Positions 35,901-40,022 of a stretch of 64,000 nucleotides of DNA are shown here, one piece after another (the first letter of the stretch is position 1; every line of letters begins with the position of its first letter). The notes below the pieces were generated by a model. That model did not search any database. It saw only the letters and a program-made list of their open reading frames with translations, and was not told where the DNA came from. The translations under genes and the position numbers were made by a program. The stretch is from NCBI GenBank assembly GCA_045545095.1, contig JAZQAG010000021.1:22412-86411 (forward strand). The letters are read 5' to 3'. The DNA comes from Phocaeicola_A sp045545095. Its GTDB lineage: Bacteria > Bacteroidota > Bacteroidia > Bacteroidales > Bacteroidaceae.

Positions 35901-35948
35901 GGTCATCGCCGCCATCAGACACGACAAAAATAAGAATTGTTTTTTCAT
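32922..35948 (-). CDS. GH31 alpha-glycosidase (alpha-xylosidase/alpha-glucosidase), secreted
   Basis: This 1008-residue enzyme has a signal peptide at residues 1-19 (FLSCLMAAMTTQAQ). After an N-terminal beta-sandwich (to about residue 245) the barrel starts PLWSMGFWQCRERYKT. The nucleophile is D424 in AWWSDSTEPDQW and the acid/base is D497 in FSWSGDITSNW. A proximal sheet and DUF5110-like domain follow (LPSGADWYDFW, LYEDEGDNYNYEKG). The last 150 residues (HLIANPSFEADG through IGVTTDGAPTATWFKVDNFRLY) form a carbohydrate-binding-like jelly roll. Insert-bearing GH31 proteins of this length are often xyloglucan alpha-xylosidases, but the substrate is not fixed by sequence. The promoter lies close to the transposon insertion. 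Confidence 0.93.
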   Translation of the reverse strand: MKKQFLFLSCLMAAMTTQAQTVTQTKYGVKVDVAKEGVPTTEVTVYTPSIIRVTKYADGLKQMPEKKSYSVVLEPTGAEFQMRDVEPSVVITTEQMTVTIDKQTGAVCFAKGQNMLFQEVAAGEVKMITAGADKGKYEIAQNFRLDKDEAIFGFGQRGSKNLNQRGEKIKMWNTNGNITIPYFASEKGYGFYWDNAGRSRFEDSEDLTRFTSEVAQCVDYYFIYGGGSQDAVMASVRQLSGQATMFPLWSMGFWQCRERYKTSDELCEVLDKYRELEIPLDGIVQDWQYWGCDSNWNAMKFMNPYYINKVGDEKWAKYLPDDLKPLAKEYVEKGLEPRIKSPQEMVDYVHSKNAHLMISIWASFGPWTEQYKELEKIGALYPFDTWPRNRGVKPYDPFNPKARDIYWKYLKNLYDMDIDAWWSDSTEPDQWDQPGDDEHMTNDGTWRSVKNAFPLMSNKGVYENLRKQKKNNKRSFQMTRSSSFGIQRYATFSWSGDITSNWQVMKNQIPSGLNYVTCGIPFWNTDIGGFFGWDINNDTHDPFAKELQVRWMQWGCFMPLMRNHRSGPMLNELYHYGKPGEWAFDVQKDFIELRYRLLPYIYSMMGEVVQRSGSMMRPLFFDFAHDKRAINLTDEYLFGRSILVKPVTDPLYTFQEGKKGFAIYPELEKAAAPVSVYLPSGADWYDFWTNELVAGGRTVKRLAPISLIPVYVKAGSILPFGPAVQYSTEKSWDNLEIRVYPGANGEFTLYEDEGDNYNYEKGAFTEIPFRWDNDHGTLIIGARKGKFNGMLGKRNFRIHLVTADSPAGDTEAATYNTVVTYEGKEVHVKLCEGTVPDGREDMSHLIANPSFEADGRSGDKLEPQGWMVDSPTSWWGVNSHGGGEPRPTHGSYIFGVWDEANTHTATISQVLKNLPAGKYELLVDMHASNTPSTIRVGNQRLFAGKDIAYFRDQVKRPGTRDNYPMQTVKLAFTQVADDEPVTIGVTTDGAPTATWFKVDNFRLYKVQE

Positions 35949-36005
35949 GTTTATACTATTTGGCTATGATTATTTCCCATTTTTCATGTATTTACTCATA
36001 ATCTG

Positions 36006-36013
36006 CAAATTTA
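36006..36013 (-). promoter_or_regulatory. -7 box for the GH31 gene
   Basis: The minus strand reads TAAATTTG, 57 bases before the start codon. The transposon's left target copy starts 33 bases further upstream, close to where a -33 box and activator sites would lie. Confidence 0.6.
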
Positions 36014-36045
36014 GATAAAATCTGCCAATTAGCAGACGCTCATGA

Positions 36046-36053
36046 TAAAAAAG
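36046..36053. repeat. left copy of the 8-bp target duplication
   Basis: TAAAAAAG immediately outside the left inverted repeat is identical to 39723-39730 immediately outside the right one. Eight bases is the duplication length known for IS1595-family elements. Confidence 0.93.
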
Positions 36054-36080
36054 GGGACTTATACGTTTCCAAACCTAAAT

Positions 36081-36124
36081 AATCTTGTGGGATAAATCGG
36101 TTGATTGTCTCGCAAGATTTTTAT
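36081..36124 (+). terminator. terminator-like hairpin just inside the left transposon end
   Basis: AATCTTG (36081-36087) pairs with CAAGATT (36113-36119) and is followed by a T-rich run. Placed between the end and the transposase, it would block read-through transcription from outside. Confidence 0.5.
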
Positions 36125-36156
36125 TTTGCCAAGCAATTTTTCTCACCAAAGTTATT

Positions 36157-36180
36157 AACACCAAATAATCGTTTGGTGTT
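36157..36180 (+). promoter_or_regulatory. hairpin abutting the transposase start codon
   Basis: A perfect 9-bp stem (AACACCAAA at 36157-36165 with TTTGGTGTT at 36172-36180) ends one base before the ATG at 36181. In RNA from upstream it would hide the ribosome entry site, a known way for insertion sequences to keep transposase low. Confidence 0.55.
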
Positions 36181-37098
36181 ATGTTTGATTTTATCAATTT
36201 GACTCTACAAGAGTTCATTCGTAAATTCAATTGTGAGGATGTCTGCTTGAGTTATCTTGAGAAGAGATTTTGGAACAATATCCCTGTTTCTCCTTTTGAC
36301 CCATCCTCAAAAGTGTATAACTATGGCAATCATAAGTACCGATGTAGAAACACGGGCAAAAACTTTAATGTCAAGACAAATACTCTGTTCCACGGAACGA
36401 AAGTACCACTTGACAAATGGTTTTATGCTATTTGGAAGATTGCTAATAGCACAAATGGAATATCCTCAGTACAACTGAGTAAGGAAATAGGTATTAGACA
36501 GGCTACTGCTTGGTCTATGCTTCATCGTATCCGTATGTGTATGAGTGCGGAGAATGTTGCTAAAATGAGTGGCGAAGTTGAACTTGACGAAACGTATGTT
36601 GGCGGAAAGGAAAAGAGTAAGCATTCAAACAAGAGAATACCACATAATCAAGGCAGAAGTACAAAGACAAGAACAGCAGTATTAGGTATGCTTGAAAGAA
36701 ATGGCAAAGTCGTATGCCGTGTTATCAAAGGTAGAGTTACCAAAAAGAAACTTACCGCACCAATTCTTACTACAATCAAACGCACCGCCACTCTATACAC
36801 TGACGAATATAGTGGCTATAATCTCGTTGGCAAAGTTTATAAGCGTGAGAAAGTAAACCATAGCAAGAAACTATATGTTAAGGGCAAAGCACATACGAAT
36901 GGTATCGAAGGCTTTTGGTCAAAAGTCAAAAGAAGTTTTGTGGGTGTTTACTACAAGATGAGCCGAAAGTATTTGCATTTGTATATGAACGAATATGTAT
37001 TCCGTCACAATGTAGCAAAGGAGAATGGTTGGAATAGATTTAACCATTTCCTCACTCTTGCTAATAGACACGTTCCATTCAAAGAATTAGTTGCGTAA
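36181..37098 (+). CDS. IS1595-family (ISXO2-like) DDE transposase
   Basis: This 305-residue enzyme cuts and joins the element ends. The catalytic domain shows ELDETYVGGKEK (first D), TLYTDEYSGY (second D) and KAHTNGIEGFWSKVKRSF, where the HTNxxE pattern supplies the last acidic or amide residue of this family. The N-terminal part aligns with the usual zinc ribbon (KYRCRNTGKNFNVKTNTLFHGTKVPLDKWFYAIW), but three of its four cysteines are replaced (SPFD for CPxC, CRNT for CxxC). The stop TAA overlaps the start ATG of the next small frame (TAATG). A hairpin touches its start codon. Confidence 0.93.
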   Translation: MFDFINLTLQEFIRKFNCEDVCLSYLEKRFWNNIPVSPFDPSSKVYNYGNHKYRCRNTGKNFNVKTNTLFHGTKVPLDKWFYAIWKIANSTNGISSVQLSKEIGIRQATAWSMLHRIRMCMSAENVAKMSGEVELDETYVGGKEKSKHSNKRIPHNQGRSTKTRTAVLGMLERNGKVVCRVIKGRVTKKKLTAPILTTIKRTATLYTDEYSGYNLVGKVYKREKVNHSKKLYVKGKAHTNGIEGFWSKVKRSFVGVYYKMSRKYLHLYMNEYVFRHNVAKENGWNRFNHFLTLANRHVPFKELVA

Positions 37099-37253
37099 TG
37101 AAGACAAATAAAAACAAAAAAGACATTGTACTAACACCAGAAGAGGTAGCACAATTTAGAGCATTAGGATGGGAAGGAATTATGAGCAAAGCAAAGTCCT
37201 ACAATCCTAATGCTAAGAAAACTACAGTGAAAAAAGGCAGTAAGAAATTGTAA
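37098..37253 (+). CDS. 51-residue micro-protein coupled to the transposase
   Basis: This short frame starts inside the transposase stop (TAATG) and encodes a basic protein with LTPEEVAQFRALGWEG followed by a lysine- and serine-rich tail (IMSKAKSYNPNAKK, VKKGSKKL). The LTPEE-x(8)-GWEG part reads like a short amphipathic helix-turn unit. I know no family. The exact stop/start overlap argues that it is translated with the transposase and may assist or restrain it. Its TAA stop forms one arm of a palindrome whose other arm holds the stop codon of the convergent gene. Confidence 0.6.
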   Translation: MKTNKNKKDIVLTPEEVAQFRALGWEGIMSKAKSYNPNAKKTTVKKGSKKL

Positions 37254-37265
37254 TCTTTACAATTT
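37245..37265. terminator. palindrome carrying both convergent stop codons
   Basis: A perfect 9-bp arm (37245-37253) and its complement (37257-37265) are separated by TCT. The TAA of the plus-strand micro-ORF and the TAA of the minus-strand cargo gene both sit at the loop side. It is the only structure between the two genes. Confidence 0.5.
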
Positions 37266-37622
37266 ACCTTCTTTAACAAGCCATTCTATTGTTTCAACCA
37301 CGGAATCCAAAAGACAACCTTCTGTAGATTCATACAAATTATCCATTTCTGGTTGCCAATATACGACTCTATTGGTTAGCATAGTCAATATATAGTCAGT
37401 GCTATTTTCTTTGAGAAATTCAGGCAAAAGGTTAATCAAAGCAGATAATGACCACGCAGGAATTGTTCTCAATAAACCATTGGGGGTATCTGTCAGAAGA
37501 GTGAGCCGTGGAGCAAGATTACGACTAAGAACATAGGACATATCCGCAGTCTTGGTATTTATGCCCAAATCAACAAGCCTTTGAGATTGTTCAAGACTTG
37601 TACAAAGTGGATTATTTCCCAT
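37257..37622 (-). CDS. cargo protein, phage/mobile-element type, unknown function
   Basis: This 121-residue protein starts at 37622, where ATGGGAAATAA overlaps the stop of the upstream cargo gene; a longer in-frame start at 37661 would run further into that gene. The block LEQSQRLVDLGINTKTADM followed by IPAWSLSALINLLPE resembles short proteins of unknown function that recur in Bacteroides phages and conjugative elements. No catalytic or membrane motif is seen. It ends three bases from the convergent micro-ORF, and it is coupled to the membrane protein gene before it. Confidence 0.65.
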   Translation of the reverse strand: MGNNPLCTSLEQSQRLVDLGINTKTADMSYVLSRNLAPRLTLLTDTPNGLLRTIPAWSLSALINLLPEFLKENSTDYILTMLTNRVVYWQPEMDNLYESTEGCLLDSVVETIEWLVKEGKL

Positions 37623-37893
37623 TTTCAGCATCTTCTTTAAGTTTTTTCTCAAGATACTCACGCATAAGTCTGTCTGTCTGCTCCTTCTCGGCTTGACGCT
37701 TTTCCTCTTCGGCTTTCTTCTTCATTTTCTTATCATAATCAAACAAAGCACAGATAAAACAGACAACAAAGATTACAGCGAAAAAAGATAATCCAATTAC
37801 AGGGTCTGCCTTTGGTGCGACAAGCATATTGACTATGGCATAAGCACAAGCACCAAAGAATCCAATGGAAAATGCATAGAGAATCTTTTTCAT
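37612..37893 (-). CDS. small cargo membrane protein with charged coiled-coil tail
   Basis: This 93-residue protein has two membrane helices, about residues 7-26 (FSIGFFGACAYAIVNMLV) and 32-52 (VIGLSFFAVIFVVCFICAL), then a 38-residue highly charged helix (KKMKKKAEEEKRQAEKEQTD) that should form a coiled coil in the cytoplasm. I recognise no family. The two-helix-plus-charged-tail shape occurs in small phage and element proteins such as holin-like or membrane-anchor proteins, but that is only a shape. It overlaps the next cargo gene by 11 bases and follows a structured leader of about 250 bases. Confidence 0.6.
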   Translation of the reverse strand: MKKILYAFSIGFFGACAYAIVNMLVAPKADPVIGLSFFAVIFVVCFICALFDYDKKMKKKAEEEKRQAEKEQTDRLMREYLEKKLKEDAENGK

Positions 37894-38147
37894 AATGGCG
37901 AATTTTACAAGGCTCTCCGTGGGCAGACGATTGGAGAAATTTTACAATGTTTATTAGTGAAAAGAACGTGGACTGCCACCTTGCATCCTTGTAGGTATCG
38001 CCAAACACCTGAATACACGCACGGTAGGCAACCCACGTATATGAGCTGCTCCGTGCCTCGTGTATTCTTTGTTTTTGATTTGGCGAATTTTTACAAGGAA
38101 TGAGGCACATTCTCTATTATTTCCAAACATTGTCCCGAAAGACGATG
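37894..38147 (-). promoter_or_regulatory. long structured leader of the minus-strand cargo pair
   Basis: From the divergent promoter at 38148 the minus transcript runs about 250 bases before the first start codon. It holds two direct copies of an element reading TGGCGAATTTTACAAGG on the plus strand (37896-37912 and 38081-38098, the second with one extra T). Between them is a bulged hairpin (38059-38067 with 38011-38019, extended by CCGTG/CACGG). An open frame across it (37739-38110) lies in a different frame from the cargo gene and is probably not coding. Confidence 0.45.
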
Positions 38148-38176
38148 CAAAGGTACAGAATTTCTTTGTATTTTTG
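38148..38176. promoter_or_regulatory. divergent overlapping promoters inside the transposon
   Basis: The minus strand reads TACCTTTG at 38148-38155, and the plus strand reads TATTTTTG at 38169-38176. Both match TAnnTTTG and are 13 bases apart, so the two polymerases would compete. One serves the minus cargo pair, the other the zinc-ribbon gene. Confidence 0.6.
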
Positions 38177-38202
38177 CACCCAAACTTAAAATAAAGGCAA
38201 GT

Positions 38203-38421
38203 ATGAATCAAATATGTCCCAAATGCGGTAGTACAAAGTTTCAACTTTCTGATATAGATATTGACAATTCAATATATTCATTTGTATCAGTACAATGTAA
38301 ATCGTGTGGTCATTCATTAGGAATAACCACAATAGAAAATACTCCTGCTACAATTGTCAAATACGGCAAGGAAATATTAGACAAACTTGAAATGCTTGAA
38401 AAAGAAATTCAAAAGAGGTGA
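38203..38421 (+). CDS. cargo zinc-ribbon protein
   Basis: This 72-residue protein has CPKCGS at residues 5-10 and CKSCGH at about 32-37, the two knuckles of a zinc ribbon, with an SVQ strand between. The C-terminal 25 residues (GKEILDKLEMLEKEIQKR) form an amphipathic helix likely to dimerise. Such small ribbons bind nucleic acid or protein. The start is 27 bases past the -7 box. It ends three bases before the stop of a convergent four-cysteine micro-protein. Confidence 0.65.
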   Translation: MNQICPKCGSTKFQLSDIDIDNSIYSFVSVQCKSCGHSLGITTIENTPATIVKYGKEILDKLEMLEKEIQKR

Positions 38422-38424
38422 TTT

Positions 38425-38565
38425 TTATAATTTCTTGTTGATTATTTCAGCAAGTGGACACTCTTTCTCTTTTTTAGCGTATCCATCGCAAGTAGGGTGT
38501 TGTTTGCACTCTACTTTGAGTGTTTTGTATATACACTTTCCCTTATTAGGTTTATCTGTAATCAT
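38425..38565 (-). CDS. 46-residue four-cysteine cargo micro-protein
   Basis: The frame runs ATG at 38565 to TAA at 38425 and includes CIYKTLKVECKQHPTCDGYA and KECPLAEII. Cysteines at 11, 20, 26 and 36 plus H23 could hold a metal ion. Its ATG overlaps the TGA stop of the gene before it (ATGA), so it is translationally coupled to the 137-residue protein. No family is known to me. It is likely missed by ordinary gene callers. Confidence 0.55.
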   Translation of the reverse strand: MITDKPNKGKCIYKTLKVECKQHPTCDGYAKKEKECPLAEIINKKL

Positions 38566-38975
38566 TTCTTCTCCTCCTTCAGCCACTTTTGAAAGTATTC
38601 TTGAAACTCTTTACGATTCGTGAATTTGCTTTCGTCAAACTTAACACCCACAATTTCCGCAAATCTTCGTATTGTGTAAAGTTCTTTGAACTCAAACATT
38701 GAATCTATTTCTCTGTCGGTAAAAATACGGCTATCGGTTTTCATACTCTTACCGATTACATTCTTGATATGAGATAGAATGCTTGTAACTGCCGAATTTC
38801 CAGCACTCTCTCCTTTGATTCCCCTTTCTTCAATAAAGTATGGTGGTATCGGTTTATCCACTGATAGAAATGCTTCTCTGAACTTGGGGCGATAATCTCT
38901 TTCAAAAGATACATCAATTTCATACCCACCTTCTCGGTTTTCTTCACACGTTATTGTTAGCCTTGTATTGTCCAT
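38562..38975 (-). CDS. cargo protein of unknown function, 137 residues
   Basis: It opens MDNTRLTITCEENREGGYEIDV, with two or three beta strands, followed by an FERDYRPKFREAF helix, a central GNSAVTSILSHIKNVIGK helix and a C-terminal basic/acidic helix (NRKEFQEYFQKWLKEEKK). It has no signal peptide, membrane helix or metal motif. I do not recognise the family. The stop overlaps the start of the four-cysteine micro-protein. A palindrome (TTACGTC/GACGTAA, 38989-38995 with 39006-39012) sits just upstream and could be an operator. Confidence 0.6.
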   Translation of the reverse strand: MDNTRLTITCEENREGGYEIDVSFERDYRPKFREAFLSVDKPIPPYFIEERGIKGESAGNSAVTSILSHIKNVIGKSMKTDSRIFTDREIDSMFEFKELYTIRRFAEIVGVKFDESKFTNRKEFQEYFQKWLKEEKK

Positions 38976-39302
38976 AAAATCTTATCATTTACGTCATTAT
39001 ATATGGACGTAATAACTCTGCGAGACTTTATGTCACAATTTACTGATATGCAATAGACAAAATGGCAGATAATGGAGGTTGGCACAGATATTGCAATATC
39101 TTTAATAGGTGTTCTACCTATTGGTGCCACAAGCCAACAAATCCATGAAAATATGTGGCGGGCTTTTATAGATTCTTCCCCTCGATATACTGAAGATAAG
39201 TGAGTATTAACGAATAAACCTCGCACCTATACGATACGAGATTTATTCTATTGTAGAACGGCAACTTGAAATACGTTGCCATAGAGCAGAAAGGAGGTAA
39301 AA
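38976..39302. other. 327-base gap in the transposon with operator-like palindrome and strong RBS
   Basis: It contains the TTACGTC/GACGTAA palindrome at 38989-39012 and a weak open frame of 43 codons (39072-39203) that I do not call. A hairpin GGCAAC/GTTGCC lies around 39256-39276, and an AGGAGGT ribosome site sits four or five bases before the start at 39303. Strong Shine-Dalgarno sites are uncommon in Bacteroides. Confidence 0.45.
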
Positions 39303-39518
39303 ATGATTCCATATGCAAATCTTAGAGGCAATTCTCCAGTTATTGGCTATGAGATTGAACCCAATAGAATTATCGTTTGGTTCAAAGGCGGCAAACCATA
39401 TTCTTATAGCAACAATAGAGCAGGAGTAGGAAACGTTGAAGAAATGAAACGTCTTGCGCGCAGTGGTGCTGGATTAAGTGCATACATCACACGCAATGTT
39501 CGTTATCTTTATGATTAA
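39303..39518 (+). CDS. cargo KTSC-like small protein
   Basis: This 71-residue protein reads SPVIGYEIEPNRIIVWFKGG then KPYSYSNNRAGVGNVEEMK and GLSAYITRNVRYLYD. The pattern of a strand with IGYD/E, a strand with F-x-G-G/S, a Y-x-Y block and a final G-x-Y-I-x-R/N-V resembles the KTSC domain, found in small phage and element proteins and next to lysyl-tRNA synthetase. The match is by eye. A near-perfect AGGAGGT ribosome site precedes it and a strong terminator follows. It is the last gene before the right end. Confidence 0.6.
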   Translation: MIPYANLRGNSPVIGYEIEPNRIIVWFKGGKPYSYSNNRAGVGNVEEMKRLARSGAGLSAYITRNVRYLYD

Positions 39519-39534
39519 CACCTTCCGCTTGTAT

Positions 39535-39569
39535 AATCCTATGGGTTGGCAGACCCATAGGATTTTTCT
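39535..39569 (+). terminator. terminator near the right transposon end
   Basis: A perfect 12-bp stem (39535-39546 with 39553-39564) and the loop TGGCAG are followed by T-rich sequence. It ends the KTSC-like transcript and shields the outside. Confidence 0.9.
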
Positions 39570-39722
39570 TTATAACTTTGACAATATAACGACAAAAGTA
39601 CGCTTTTATTGTTACAAGTCCCAAAGTTTCTGCAAATATAAACGCATAACCAAGCCTAATGGTTGCGGATTTGACATTTTATAACTGCTAATTTAGTTTA
39701 GGTTTGGAAACGTATAACTCCC

Positions 39723-39730
39723 TAAAAAAG
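39723..39730. repeat. right copy of the 8-bp target duplication
   Basis: TAAAAAAG is identical to 36046-36053. The host sequence resumes after it; the region to the GH9 promoter (39731-39986) shows no gene. Confidence 0.93.
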
Positions 39731-39986
39731 TTGAAGGACTGACAGAATTTGTTACTGCAACCATAAAAGGAAGTATCTCTTCTCACTTCTTTATCCCGTA
39801 TCAGTGCAGCCAACTTTAATCCGCACTATTGACAATATGAAAGTGTACAGAAGACAAATGTACAATAAGAACTTCATTTTACATATTATTCTGACAGATA
39901 TCGTCCAGATCTTTCTCTACAGAATTACTAAAAAGTGATGCCTCAATATTTTTGTACATAATTTCGGCTATTCCAATGTTTTTACA

Positions 39987-39994
39987 TATCTTTG
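39987..39994 (+). promoter_or_regulatory. -7 box for the GH9 gene
   Basis: TATCTTTG, 29 bases before the start codon. The transposon right end lies about 265 bases upstream. Confidence 0.6.
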
Positions 39995-40022
39995 CGACCT
40001 ATCAATAATAAAAAATAACGAC

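Larger units (their letters stand above)
36054..39722. mobile_element. 3.67-kb IS1595-family transposon with passenger genes
   Basis: The ends are 26-base inverted repeats, 36054-36079 and 39697-39722, which differ at one position (C versus G in the complement at the fifth base). Both are flanked by the same 8-base target copy. Inside are the transposase, a coupled micro-ORF and six further small genes on both strands, with their own promoters, terminators and a structured leader. Simple IS1595 elements are about 1-1.2 kb, so about 2.5 kb is cargo. Perfect target copies and intact open frames point to a recent insertion. It lies between the divergent GH31 and GH9 genes. Confidence 0.93.

Noticed and set aside
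37739..38110. 123-codon minus-strand frame across the cargo leader
   Set aside because: It overlaps the start of the membrane protein in another frame and consists mostly of the structured leader. A database search could revive it.
39072..39203. 43-codon plus-strand frame in the transposon
   Set aside because: No coupling, ribosome site or composition evidence; chance length in AT-rich DNA.
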